NCBI GenBank assembly: GCA_900315665.1
Contig: OMZX01000001.1
Span: forward strand, 1-64,000
Source of the DNA: an uncultured Eubacteriales bacterium
GTDB taxonomy: Bacteria > Bacillota > Clostridia > Lachnospirales > Lachnospiraceae
Length of the DNA stretch: 64,000 bases
Reading direction: 5' to 3'
The position numbers were made by a program, and so were the translations under genes. The notes beneath the pieces were generated by a model. It ran no database searches and was not told the origin of the DNA. It was given only the letters and a program-made list of their open reading frames with translations. How positions within the stretch are numbered: the stretch's first letter is position 1; every line of letters begins with the position of its first letter. Positions 45,505-54,371 of the stretch are shown one piece after another.

Positions 45505-45532
45505 TAAAAAAGGACCGGCCATCGGCCGGTCC
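45505..45532 (-). terminator. Terminator after proS
   Basis: Minus-strand GGACCGGCC and GGCCGGTCC arms followed by TTTTTTAAC. It separates proS from cca. Confidence 0.9.
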
Positions 45533-45548
45533 CGGAAAAGCCAGAATC

Positions 45549-46985
45549 TTAATATGCTCTGCCCCAATATACCATCTTCGTTGCCGGTTTTCCGCAAACG
45601 ACACATTTATCACTGATGGTTTCCTGCTTAAACGGGATGCACCGTGACGTAATGCCGGCCATCTCCTTCAGCTTGTCCTCGCACTCGCGACAGCCGCACC
45701 ACATCGCCTTGACGAAGCCCTTCTTCGTATTCACGATGTCGACCATCTCATCCATTGTAGTTGCACTGGAGGTATGATCCGTAAGGAACTTAGAAGCAGC
45801 CGCAAACATATCATTCTGTTCCTGCTCAAGCACCTTACCGGTTTCCTCAGCAAGATTTTCAAAAGATACTTGAATCTTTTCACGCGTATCGCGGCGTACC
45901 AGAACGGCATGCCCGGCTTCGATATCCTTCGGGCCAATCTCGATACGAAGCGGAATACCACGAACCTCCTGATCCGCGAACTTAAAGCCAGGCGACTTCT
46001 CGGAATCATCAAGCTTAACACGGAAGCCCGCCTTCTTAAGAACCTCTGTCAGCTCCTGCGCCTTCTCAAGCACGCCCTCCTTACGCTGCTGAATCGGCAC
46101 GACACAAATCTGCGTCGGTGCGATTCTTGGCGGAAGCTTGAGACCAGAATCATCGCCATGCACCATGATGAGCGCACCGATCATTCTTGTCGTATAGCCC
46201 CAGGACGTCTCATAAACCGGCTTCAGCTGATTATCCTTGTCAAGGAACTGCACATTAAAGGCCTTTGCGAAATCACAGCCAAAATTATGGGAAGTACCAC
46301 ACTGAAGAGCCTGCCCATCATGCATGAGTGCCTCGATCGTGTAGGTCGCGACGGCACCGGCAAACTTCTCCTTCTCGGTCTTCTGTCCGCGGACAACCGG
46401 AATTGCCAGATACTGCTCGGTGAAATCCGCATAGATGTTCAGCATCTGGATCGTTCTTTCCTCGGCTTCCTCCGCCGTCGCATGTACAGTATGCCCCTCC
46501 TGCCAGAGGAACTCACGCGTACGAAGGAAAGGTCTTGTCGTCTTTTCCCAACGTACTACCGAAACCCACTGATTGAGAAGCTGCGGAAGGTCACGATAGG
46601 ACTTTACAACCTTTGCAAAATAATCACAGAACAGCGTTTCCGAGGTCGGACGCACACACATCCGCTCCTCCAGCTTCTTCTGTCCGCCTTCCGTTACCCA
46701 TGCAACCTCCGGTGCGAAGCCCTCGACGTGATCCTTCTCCTTCTGTAAAAGAGATTCCGGAATCAGCATCGGCATCGCAACATTCTGCACACCGGTTTCC
46801 TTAAACATCCGGTCAAGAATCGCCATATAGTTCTCCCATAGAGCATATCCCGCCGGACGAATGATCATGAATCCCTTTGCAGAGCTATAATCACAAAGCT
46901 CAGCCTTCTTTACAACATCGGTGTACCACTGGGCAAAATCCTCCTCCATAGGAGTGATCTGCTCGACAAGCTTTTTGTCTGCCAT
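45549..46985 (-). CDS. proS: Prolyl-tRNA synthetase (ProS type 3, archaeal/eukaryotic-like)
   Basis: 478 aa, class II. It lacks the insertion domain of bacterial-type ProS and ends with a Cys-rich zinc tail ([32 protein letters not shown]), the archaeal/eukaryotic-like form found in many Clostridia. Motif 2 [22 protein letters not shown] and [31 protein letters not shown] are present. No T-box is evident upstream. Confidence 0.96.
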   Translation of the reverse strand: MADKKLVEQITPMEEDFAQWYTDVVKKAELCDYSSAKGFMIIRPAGYALWENYMAILDRMFKETGVQNVAMPMLIPESLLQKEKDHVEGFAPEVAWVTEGGQKKLEERMCVRPTSETLFCDYFAKVVKSYRDLPQLLNQWVSVVRWEKTTRPFLRTREFLWQEGHTVHATAEEAEERTIQMLNIYADFTEQYLAIPVVRGQKTEKEKFAGAVATYTIEALMHDGQALQCGTSHNFGCDFAKAFNVQFLDKDNQLKPVYETSWGYTTRMIGALIMVHGDDSGLKLPPRIAPTQICVVPIQQRKEGVLEKAQELTEVLKKAGFRVKLDDSEKSPGFKFADQEVRGIPLRIEIGPKDIEAGHAVLVRRDTREKIQVSFENLAEETGKVLEQEQNDMFAAASKFLTDHTSSATTMDEMVDIVNTKKGFVKAMWCGCRECEDKLKEMAGITSRCIPFKQETISDKCVVCGKPATKMVYWGRAY

Positions 46986-47011
46986 ACTTTAGCCTTTCTT
47001 ACTTTTAACCT

Positions 47012-47062
47012 AAAAAATTGCGTCGGCATCAGCGCACTACCATTGTGCCATGTCCGACGCAA
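47012..47062 (-). terminator. Terminator after the VOC gene
   Basis: Minus-strand TTGCGTCGG and CCGACGCAA arms (with an inner GGCAC/GTGC pair) followed by TTTTTT. It lies between the VOC gene and proS. Confidence 0.85.
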
Positions 47063-47106
47063 AAACAGTATACTATAAAATCACGAAACTGTATTGTGTT
47101 TTTTTA

Positions 47107-47493
47107 TTAGTACTGCTTGAGATGGATTGCGAAGCCGGCAATCTGCTTATCGAGATAGATGAACTTCATGGTTCCATCATCATTGTAAGTCGCCGTCTCC
47201 TTCTTTAAGCCCATGCCTCTCTTCTCGAAGAACTCCGCAGCCTTTGCGACATCATGTGCGCCGATCGCGATATGTCCCTTCTCACCCGGGCCATCCTTCT
47301 TCATGATCTCGATCAAGTCCGACGCAAAGATTGAGCTATGACCAAACCGCGGGATAAAGCCCATCAGTGTCTGAAACTCATCCGCAATCTTCTTTGCATC
47401 CTCCTCGCCGTTTGCATTAATGCCTACATGCAGCACGCAGAGTCCCAGCTCCTTCACCGCATCAAAATCCTTTGACATCTCGTCCATGTTCAT
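47107..47493 (-). CDS. Stand-alone VOC (glyoxalase-fold) protein
   Basis: 128 aa. LGLCVLHVGINANGEEDAKKIADEFQTLMGF, GHIAIGAHDVAKAAEFFEKRGM and a final FAIHLKQY strand are the repeated beta-alpha-beta-beta-beta pattern of the VOC fold. Very like the extra C-terminal domain attached to 2-keto-3-deoxygluconate-6-phosphate aldolases in some Clostridia, here without the aldolase. Function unknown. Confidence 0.8.
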   Translation of the reverse strand: MNMDEMSKDFDAVKELGLCVLHVGINANGEEDAKKIADEFQTLMGFIPRFGHSSIFASDLIEIMKKDGPGEKGHIAIGAHDVAKAAEFFEKRGMGLKKETATYNDDGTMKFIYLDKQIAGFAIHLKQY

Positions 47494-47588
47494 TTCCTCC
47501 TGAAATATTGATGATTTTCTATCACTGATTCTGTCAGATATCTCTCAAAAGCACCATTGCAGAAAGAACCAGAGAATCAGATTTTTAC

Positions 47589-48704
47589 TTATTCATTTGG
47601 ATAGATTTCTTTGAGATAATCCATCCTCGCACCCATGTTTTCAAGGAGTGCATCCAGTATCGTGATGGCCACCATACACTCGACGACAACATTAGCACGT
47701 TCAACCACAGTCGGATCATGCCGGCCTTTGATGGAAAGCGTAATATTGTCGCCATTTTCATTGGCGGTTTTCTGTGGTTTCGCAATCGACGGGGTCGGCT
47801 TAAAATAAGCTCGAATGACGATCTCCGCACCATCCGACATGCCGCCGAGGATACCGCCGGCGTGATTCGAGGTCACTTCAAAGGCTTCATACCCGCCATC
47901 CTGATACGGATCTTCATCATCTTCAGCAGAATCCGGCTCTTCATCAGGAAGAAGCACTGCCTCAAAACCATCATTATCCTCGGAGCCCCGGGATTTAGAA
48001 GCCTTCACACCGTCGCCGATCTCCACTGCCTTGACAGCCCCGATCGACATGACCGCCTGAGAAAGTCTCGCATCAAGCTTGTCAAATACAGGCTCACCGA
48101 TGCCCGTCGGCATATTGTTGACAAAGCAGGTCACGACACCGCCGACAGAATCCTGCTCCTCCTTCACCTCGAGCACCTTCTCTTCTGCGGCTTCTCTTCC
48201 AGCTTCCGTTGTCACATCGATGCCGGCAATTTCCGTCACCTCAGCATCCACCGTAATCCCCAGCTCGGACAGTACCTTCTGCGCGACTGCGCCACCCGCA
48301 ACACGAGCAAGCGTCTCACGTCCGGAAGAACGTCCGCCGCCCCGATAATCACGGAACCCATATTTCTGATAAAAGCCATAATCTGCATGTCCCGGACGAA
48401 ATACATGCGCAAGCTCCGAATAATCCTTCGAATGCTGATCCGTATTCCGGACAATCATTGCAATCGGCGTCCCGGTCGTTTTCCCTTCGAAAACCCCGGA
48501 AAGAATCTCGACCTCATCCGCCTCCTTGCGCGCTGTCGTCCGAGCATTCTGCCCCGGCCTTCTCCTCTCCATGTAAGGCCTGATATCCTCCACAGAAAGC
48601 GGAAGCCCCGCCGGACACCCGTCAATCACAACCCCAAGCGCCGGACCATGCGACTCACCGAATGTAGTTATTTTAAAAAATTTCCCAAAAGTATTGCCAG
48701 CCAT
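47589..48704 (-). CDS. aroC: Chorismate synthase
   Basis: 371 aa. It makes chorismate from EPSP, using reduced FMN. FGESHGPALGVVIDGCPAG, RPGHADYGFYQKYGFRDYRGGGRSSGRETLARVAGGAVA and the NHAGGILGG block are the conserved AroC motifs. A polar acidic insertion (about 265-285, EEPDSAEDDEDPYQDG) is unusual. Stands alone from other aromatic genes. Confidence 0.97.
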   Translation of the reverse strand: MAGNTFGKFFKITTFGESHGPALGVVIDGCPAGLPLSVEDIRPYMERRRPGQNARTTARKEADEVEILSGVFEGKTTGTPIAMIVRNTDQHSKDYSELAHVFRPGHADYGFYQKYGFRDYRGGGRSSGRETLARVAGGAVAQKVLSELGITVDAEVTEIAGIDVTTEAGREAAEEKVLEVKEEQDSVGGVVTCFVNNMPTGIGEPVFDKLDARLSQAVMSIGAVKAVEIGDGVKASKSRGSEDNDGFEAVLLPDEEPDSAEDDEDPYQDGGYEAFEVTSNHAGGILGGMSDGAEIVIRAYFKPTPSIAKPQKTANENGDNITLSIKGRHDPTVVERANVVVECMVAITILDALLENMGARMDYLKEIYPNE

Positions 48705-48751
48705 AAAGTTTTCCGTTTTTCACAACCTAGAAAAGCCAAAATGTAATAACC

Positions 48752-49819
48752 TTACGGCAGCTTCACCATGCAGATGCAGTTCGGCTCGTCAATCTGAATA
48801 TCCCGCGCACTCATGATCAGAAGCCCCTTCTCATAGTCAATCGAGAAGAAGGTAATCGTACCCGTTTCATTATTCGCAACCGCGATATGCTTCTCATCCG
48901 GGAAGATACAGAAATCCTTCGGATATTCACCCGCGATCGGCAGACTGCACTTCATCGTGAGAAGCCCGGTCTCGAGATCCCGGTCATAGATGGTAACCGT
49001 ATTGATACCAGCATTCGAGCAGAACAGATGCTTCGCATCTTTATCCGGTGAGAACCGCATCTGGCAGGCTGCAATCAGCGGACTGTTTGTTTTGTCATTG
49101 TGCGTAGAAATCTCCTGGATCTTTTCAAACTCAATATCATTGAAGCCCTTGCCCTCATGGAAAGCAAAAACATCAATCACATTCTTTACCTCATACATGA
49201 GATAAAGGTACTTTCTATCCGGTGAAAAGCGAAAATGCCGCGGCGCCGACTCCATCTCGCAGCGGATGGTATCAATCTGACGCATCTTACCATCGGTCTT
49301 ATCAAACCGGAACACTCTCACCTGGTCAATGCCGAGATCAGCCACAAGAATATACTTCTGGTCATCGGTCATACGTGCGCAAGATACATGCGGACGGAAG
49401 GTTCTCTCTGCGACGGAACCAACACCCTTATCATAGATGCCATCGATGATCGGTCCGACCGAGCCGTCCGGCTCAAGCTTTAAGAGCGTCGCCTTGCCAT
49501 CATGATAACCAGAAACCATCAGATACTGATCATTCTGATCGATTGCGAGATGACAGCCACGCATACCACGGATATTTCTGGTATTAAGCTTGCTAAGCGC
49601 GCCATTATCAAGAATACGGAACGCCGTCACACCTTCATCTACGATGGAGTACAGCGTCTTCTGACTTCTCGACGCTACAAGGTACGAAGAGTTGTTGACC
49701 TCGATTTCCGTTCTCTTAGTGAGTGTTCCCTTCTCTACATCCACATCACAAACCGTGATGCCCTTTGCGGATCCCGTATAGCTGTAGGATCCGATATACG
49801 CCATATACTTACCCTTCAT
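48752..49819 (-). CDS. Lactonase-family beta-propeller protein (6-phosphogluconolactonase type)
   Basis: 355 aa. Seven-bladed propeller layout: repeated units with AYIGSYSYTG, RGCHLAIDQNDQYLMVSGY, DLGIDQVRVFRFD, GEYPKDFCIFPDEKHIAVANNETGTITFFSID. It resembles the YkgB/Pgl family (PF10282), which may hydrolyse 6-phosphogluconolactone. No signal peptide, so cytoplasmic. GGAGGAG precedes the ATG. Confidence 0.85.
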   Translation of the reverse strand: MKGKYMAYIGSYSYTGSAKGITVCDVDVEKGTLTKRTEIEVNNSSYLVASRSQKTLYSIVDEGVTAFRILDNGALSKLNTRNIRGMRGCHLAIDQNDQYLMVSGYHDGKATLLKLEPDGSVGPIIDGIYDKGVGSVAERTFRPHVSCARMTDDQKYILVADLGIDQVRVFRFDKTDGKMRQIDTIRCEMESAPRHFRFSPDRKYLYLMYEVKNVIDVFAFHEGKGFNDIEFEKIQEISTHNDKTNSPLIAACQMRFSPDKDAKHLFCSNAGINTVTIYDRDLETGLLTMKCSLPIAGEYPKDFCIFPDEKHIAVANNETGTITFFSIDYEKGLLIMSARDIQIDEPNCICMVKLP

Positions 49820-49950
49820 TTTGGCTCCTCCATCGCAGGTTAATGTTCATTTCTCCGCGCGGTCCCTCTGACCGCGCTGTCATTAGTTAATTCTATCACA
49901 ATCCTCCGTAAATATTAATAGCAATCGACACGAATGACAACCCAATCTCA

Positions 49951-50044
49951 GAGCAGAAGCGACCCGGGAATCCGAAGCGTTCTGCACGATAGCATTCAAA
50001 TGCCATCGTGCAGGACGCTCTGGATTACCGGGTTGCTTCTGCTC
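49951..50044. repeat. Long intergenic hairpin H2, next to the potD stop
   Basis: Inverted repeat of about 45 bp with a few mismatches (GAGCAGAAGC/GCTTCTGCTC, ACCCGG/CCGGGT, AATCC/GGATT, then a GCATTCAAATGC centre), 6 nt past the potD stop. No U-run. Its 22-nt centre (49987-50008) matches hairpin H1 (8769-8790) in reverse complement. Confidence 0.85.
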
Positions 50045-50050
50045 CGTAGA

Positions 50051-51151
50051 TCAGCTGGATTTTACGGTCTTCCAGCGGTCGTTGTATTTCCGGTCGATCT
50101 GCGGGCCCATGTAGTCGTAGAACTCGGAGTTCTTGAGAAGGGCTTTTGTGTCCGGGAAAACGGCCTTGTTTTCGAGGTAGGAGGCATCGAGCAGCTTTTC
50201 GGCACCCTTGTTCGGGGTGGAGTAGGTGATGTATTCGAAATTTTTTGCTGCGACGTCCGGGCGGCAGAGGAAGTTGATCCATTTTTCTGCAAGTGCAGGA
50301 TGGGCTGCATTTTTCGGGATGACCCAGCCGTCCATCCAGAGGTTGGTGCCTTCTTCAGGAATCACGTATTCGACATCGACATCGGTTCCCTCGAGTTCGC
50401 CCTGGACATACAGGATTTCGCCGGAATAGATGACACCGACGGCAGCCTCTTCACCGATCATTTTATCGCGGACCTGATCGACGACATAGGCCTGTACAAG
50501 CGGCTTCTGCGCGATCAGATCATTCATCGCCTGGTCAAGCTCCTGATCATTCGTCGAGTTCAACGAATGTCCGTCTTTTTTTAGTGCGACCATAAAGGCA
50601 TCACGGACAGAATCCTGCATGAGGATTTCATCCTTAAGCCGCGGATCCCAGAGATCCGCCCATTTCGTCGGATACGGCACACCAAGTTCGTCGAGCATCC
50701 GCTTGTTATAGAGGATGCCGACAGTCCCCCAGGTGTATGGCACGGAATATCGTCCGCCCGGATCGTAGGCGTCTTCCATCGTGATAAAATCCTCACCGAT
50801 TTCTGTGATATTCGGGACATTGTTATAGTCGATCGGACGGAGCAGGTCGTTCTGCCACATCTTTTTGATCATATAGTCTGACGGGCACACTGCATCATAG
50901 ATGACGCCGCCCGCCGCAATGACCGGGTACATCTCCTCGTTTGTCTCAAAAAGATCATATACAACGTTGATGCCGGTTTCTTCCTCGAACATGTTGATGA
51001 CATCCGGATCTATATATTCTCCCCAGTTATAGACATACAGTGTATTATTATCGCCGGTGTAGGCATTGGAAGATTTCTTACCGCAACCGGCTGATACGGC
51101 AATGAGACCTGCGAGGATCAGGGCCAGCGCCGCTGACATACGCCGCCTCAT
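50051..51151 (-). CDS. potD: Polyamine ABC transporter substrate-binding lipoprotein PotD
   Basis: 366 aa. Signal peptide with lipobox AVSAGC, then the PotD fold: YVYNWGEYIDPDVINMFEEETGINVVYDLFETNEEMYP is the spermidine/putrescine-binding signature. Last gene of potABCD; its start overlaps the potC stop by 4 bp. Confidence 0.95.
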   Translation of the reverse strand: MRRRMSAALALILAGLIAVSAGCGKKSSNAYTGDNNTLYVYNWGEYIDPDVINMFEEETGINVVYDLFETNEEMYPVIAAGGVIYDAVCPSDYMIKKMWQNDLLRPIDYNNVPNITEIGEDFITMEDAYDPGGRYSVPYTWGTVGILYNKRMLDELGVPYPTKWADLWDPRLKDEILMQDSVRDAFMVALKKDGHSLNSTNDQELDQAMNDLIAQKPLVQAYVVDQVRDKMIGEEAAVGVIYSGEILYVQGELEGTDVDVEYVIPEEGTNLWMDGWVIPKNAAHPALAEKWINFLCRPDVAAKNFEYITYSTPNKGAEKLLDASYLENKAVFPDTKALLKNSEFYDYMGPQIDRKYNDRWKTVKSS

Positions 51152-51942
51152 GCTGCCGCCTTCTTTCTCTGGAAATACCGCGGCGCGTAATTGCCGATCA
51201 AAAGCACGATAAATACCGTGAGGAAGATGATAGTGGACAATGCATACATCGCGGGGCTGATGCCTTTACGTACCTGGCTGTAGACCAGCGTTGAGATGGT
51301 GTCGATGCCGGCGCCCTTTGTGAAGTGCGTGATGATGAAGTCATCAAGGCTCATTGTGAACGCGAGCATGAAGCCGGAGGTGATGCCGGGCATGATGTCA
51401 GGAAGTACGACGCGGAAAAAGGCCTGAAGCGGTGTGGCGCCGAGGTCAAGCGCTGCTTCGAAGGTTGTCTGCTCGGAGGTCCTGATTTTCGGCATGACAG
51501 ACAGGATCACGTACGGGATATTAAAGGTAATGTGGCTGATAAGGATGGTCTTAAAGCCGAGCGAAATCCGGAACGCGATGAAGCAGAGCATCATAGAGAT
51601 GCCGGTCACGATGTCTGCGTTTAGCATCGGGATGTTTGTGATGCCCATGATGATGTTCCTGGAAAGCGGCTTCATGTTGTTGATCGCGATTGCGGCCATC
51701 GTGCCGATGACCGTCGCGATGAGCGCCGATATGAGTGCGATCACGAGCGTGTTCCGGAGGGCGGCCATGATGGCTTCATCCGCCCACATCTCCTGATACC
51801 AGGAGGTCGTGAAGCCCTGCCACTTCGCACGGGATTTTCCTTCATTAAAGGAAAGGACGATCAGCGTGAAGATCGGAGCGTACAGAAAAAGCACGATCAG
51901 TGAAAGGTAGATATTCTCGATTGTCTTTTTTAGTTTTCCCAT
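51148..51942 (-). CDS. potC: Polyamine ABC transporter permease PotC
   Basis: 264 aa, six membrane helices, EAA loop ATLDLGATPLQAFFRVVLPDIMPGI-like (EAALDLGATPLQAFFRV, about 165-181). The FNEGKSRAKWQGFTTSWYQEM stretch is typical of PotC. Confidence 0.95.
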   Translation of the reverse strand: MGKLKKTIENIYLSLIVLFLYAPIFTLIVLSFNEGKSRAKWQGFTTSWYQEMWADEAIMAALRNTLVIALISALIATVIGTMAAIAINNMKPLSRNIIMGITNIPMLNADIVTGISMMLCFIAFRISLGFKTILISHITFNIPYVILSVMPKIRTSEQTTFEAALDLGATPLQAFFRVVLPDIMPGITSGFMLAFTMSLDDFIITHFTKGAGIDTISTLVYSQVRKGISPAMYALSTIIFLTVFIVLLIGNYAPRYFQRKKAAA

Positions 51943-52778
51943 CAGAACATCGTCCTCCTTCCTGATACACCGGTGCTCTGCTCATCGAAATGATTGACGA
52001 GAAGCATCGAAAGGATCACAAAGACCATAAGTACAAGCGAGAGACCGGAGCCTAAGTTCCAGTCGGATGTCCGCATAAACTCCTGCTCGATGACATTACC
52101 GATGAGGAGAATCTTGCCGCCGCCTAAGAGATCCGATACGACGAAGGTCGTAAGCGCCGGTACAAACACCATCGTGATGCCGGATACGATACCGGGAACT
52201 GATAACGGTAGTATCACGCGAAGAAGTGTCTGCCAGAAGTTTGCGCCGAGATCGCGGGCAGCGTTTATGGTGTTATCGTCGATTTTTACCAGAGCGTTAT
52301 AGACCGGCAGAATCATAAATGGCAGGTAGTTATAGACCATGCCGAACACGATGGCCGCCGGTGTATTTATGAGATGCTGGTTCGGGAGATGCAGTGCCGT
52401 CAGGACTGCATTGATCACGCCCTTTCGCTCGAGGAGCGTCTGCCACGCAAGCGTTCTAAGGAGAAAGTTCATCCACATCGGCAGTATGAAAATGAACGTG
52501 ATGAAGGACCCCGCACCGACATTTCGCGCGCGGAGGATAAGTCCCAGAGGATATGCAAGAAGAAAACAGATCAGTGTCGAAATCGCAGCGAGGAAAATGG
52601 AAAGCCCCAGTGCCTTCAGGTGCTCCCTCCGTCCGATGGCAAGTACATTTGCAAAGGTAAAATAACCTCTGGAGTTGACAAACCCGTAACAGAGAATGAC
52701 AAAAAGCGGGATCACGATAAACCCGATCATCCAGATGATATAAGGGGCGGCCAGCCAGCGTGCGTTTTTACTCTTCAA
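51942..52778 (-). CDS. potB: Polyamine ABC transporter permease PotB
   Basis: 278 aa, about six membrane helices, EAA-like loop NAARDLGANFWQTLLRVILPLSVPGI (about 192-217). Overlaps potA by 11 bp and touches potC with one base shared. Confidence 0.95.
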   Translation of the reverse strand: MKSKNARWLAAPYIIWMIGFIVIPLFVILCYGFVNSRGYFTFANVLAIGRREHLKALGLSIFLAAISTLICFLLAYPLGLILRARNVGAGSFITFIFILPMWMNFLLRTLAWQTLLERKGVINAVLTALHLPNQHLINTPAAIVFGMVYNYLPFMILPVYNALVKIDDNTINAARDLGANFWQTLLRVILPLSVPGIVSGITMVFVPALTTFVVSDLLGGGKILLIGNVIEQEFMRTSDWNLGSGLSLVLMVFVILSMLLVNHFDEQSTGVSGRRTMF

Positions 52779-53850
52779 GACTCATCGCCTCCTCATCCTC
52801 AGATACAGGACGGTTCATGATCTGGATATTGTACGGCTTCACATAAATGCCTGCTTCAGTCTCCGGCTCCCGGTTCTCCGTCGAGTGCACAAGCCACTCA
52901 TAGCCGTCCGGAGTCTGAATCCCCATCTCATACCACTCACCCTTAAAAATAGAATAGGTCATCTTACCTTTAAGAAGCGCCTTCGGATCATCTGCATCCA
53001 CAAGCTCTACATCCTCCGGACGGATGACAACGTCGACCGGCTTGTTCGTACCGAAGCCGGAATCCACGCACTTAAAAACCGCGCCGAAGATACGGACGAC
53101 CTTATCCTCTAGCATGGTGCCGGGCAAGATGTTCGATTCGCCAATGAAATCGGCCACGAAGGCATTCTCGGGCTCGTTATAGATCTGCTGCGGGGTACCC
53201 ATCTGCTGAATATAGCCCTGGTTCATGACGACAACCACATCAGACATGGTCATCGCTTCCTCCTGGTCATGGGTAACGTAAATAAAGGTGATGCCGAGCT
53301 CGTTTTTAAGGCGAATCAGCTCATACTGCATCTCCTGCCGGAGCTTTCGGTCGAGAGCTGACAGCGGCTCATCGAGAAGAAGCACCTTCGGTTCGTTTAC
53401 GATGGCGCGGGCAATGGCGATTCTCTGCTGCTGTCCGCCGGAAAGCGAGTTAACATCTCTGTCCTCCATGCCTTCCAGATTAACAAGTTTAAGGGCATAC
53501 TTTATTTTTTCTCTAATATAGCTTTCGGGTTTCTTTTTGATACGGAGGCCGAAGGCGATATTCTCCGGGATGCTCATATTCGGAAACAGGGCATACTTCT
53601 GAAAAACGGTATTCAGCTGCCGTTTGTTTGCCGGTACGTTTGTGATATCCTTGCCATCAAAGAAGACCTTGCCCTGGTCCGGTTTGACGAATCCGCCGAG
53701 GATCCGGAGCGTCGTGGATTTGCCGCAGCCGGATGGACCGAGCAGCGTCACGAAGCTGTTTTCCTTAATAGAAAGGTTCAGGTCATCAAGGACCATCTCG
53801 CCGTCAAAGGACTTTGAAACATGCACAAGATCAATGAGTGGATTATCCAA
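52768..53850 (-). CDS. potA: Polyamine ABC transporter ATPase PotA
   Basis: 360 aa. Walker A GPSGCGKST (38-46), LSGGQQQR signature, Walker B VLLLDEPLSALD, H-loop TFIYVTHDQEEAM, then a C-terminal TOBE domain (about 275-345). It powers uptake of spermidine/putrescine through PotB and PotC. First gene of potA-potB-potC-potD. Confidence 0.95.
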   Translation of the reverse strand: MDNPLIDLVHVSKSFDGEMVLDDLNLSIKENSFVTLLGPSGCGKSTTLRILGGFVKPDQGKVFFDGKDITNVPANKRQLNTVFQKYALFPNMSIPENIAFGLRIKKKPESYIREKIKYALKLVNLEGMEDRDVNSLSGGQQQRIAIARAIVNEPKVLLLDEPLSALDRKLRQEMQYELIRLKNELGITFIYVTHDQEEAMTMSDVVVVMNQGYIQQMGTPQQIYNEPENAFVADFIGESNILPGTMLEDKVVRIFGAVFKCVDSGFGTNKPVDVVIRPEDVELVDADDPKALLKGKMTYSIFKGEWYEMGIQTPDGYEWLVHSTENREPETEAGIYVKPYNIQIMNRPVSEDEEAMSLEE

Positions 53851-53880
53851 AGATTTATCCTCCGCGTATGATAATCAAAG

Positions 53881-53901
53881 AGGCCGGCGTTCCGCCGGCC
53901 T
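53881..53901 (-). promoter_or_regulatory. Hairpin in the potA leader
   Basis: AGGCCGGCG-TTC-CGCCGGCCT (9-bp stem) between the promoter and potA. Weak U-run; leader hairpin or weak terminator. Confidence 0.5.
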
Positions 53902-53922
53902 TTCGGGGTCATGAACAAGCAC

Positions 53923-53951
53923 ATTATAAAGTTTTTTGCGGGCAATGTCAT
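53923..53951 (-). promoter_or_regulatory. Promoter of potABCD
   Basis: Minus-strand ATGACA, 17-nt spacer, TATAAT. Confidence 0.65.
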
Positions 53952-54036
53952 TATGGTTTACAAATTCTTTGTATTGATTGGCTATGCGGACAGGGAACCG
54001 AGCGAAAGCGATGGCCACCTGTGTGGTGAAATCCTT

Positions 54037-54264
54037 TCAGGATTTCTTTGCGAATCTTTTATGCTTTGCGAGAATTGCCTTTTGGGTTTCGTTCAATTCT
54101 GGCAGCTTTTGTTCGTCGAGTTCTTTGTGGCCGACGTGGTCGCAACCGGCATGGGCATAGCTGCAGAAGGCGCAGGCGCCGTAGCGTTTGTGTTCGTTGA
54201 TGATGCTTCTGATGATGAGAAATACAATCAATATGAGGATTGCGATGACGATGATGTTTCCCAT
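54037..54264 (-). CDS. FeoB-associated Cys-rich membrane protein
   Basis: 75 aa. One membrane helix (about 3-20), then YGACAFCSYAHAGCDHVGH, the CxxC...C pattern of the small FeoB-associated Cys-rich membrane protein family. Follows feoB on the same strand, after a terminator. The cysteines may handle iron; role inferred from context. Confidence 0.85.
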   Translation of the reverse strand: MGNIIVIAILILIVFLIIRSIINEHKRYGACAFCSYAHAGCDHVGHKELDEQKLPELNETQKAILAKHKRFAKKS

Positions 54265-54309
54265 GCTTTGCTCCTTTCAAATGCTTTCGTTAGAGCCGGT
54301 GATGTAGGC

Positions 54310-54338
54310 ATTATATAAAAAGGGCCGCGACAGAACAA
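54310..54338 (-). promoter_or_regulatory. Possible promoter of the Cys-rich protein gene
   Basis: Minus-strand TTGTTC, 17-nt spacer, TATAAT, overlapping the feoB terminator stem and a copy of the repeated 9-mer. Confidence 0.4.
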
Positions 54339-54349
54339 GTCTGCCGCGG
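54316..54349 (-). terminator. Terminator after feoB
   Basis: Minus-strand CCGCGGCAGA and TCTGTCGCGG arms followed by CCCTTTTTA. Confidence 0.8.
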
Positions 54350-54371
54350 TTGTTTTTGGAAATGAGGGATT

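Noticed and set aside
47718..48746. 342-codon plus-strand frame
   Set aside because: Antisense to aroC, Arg/His-rich shadow.
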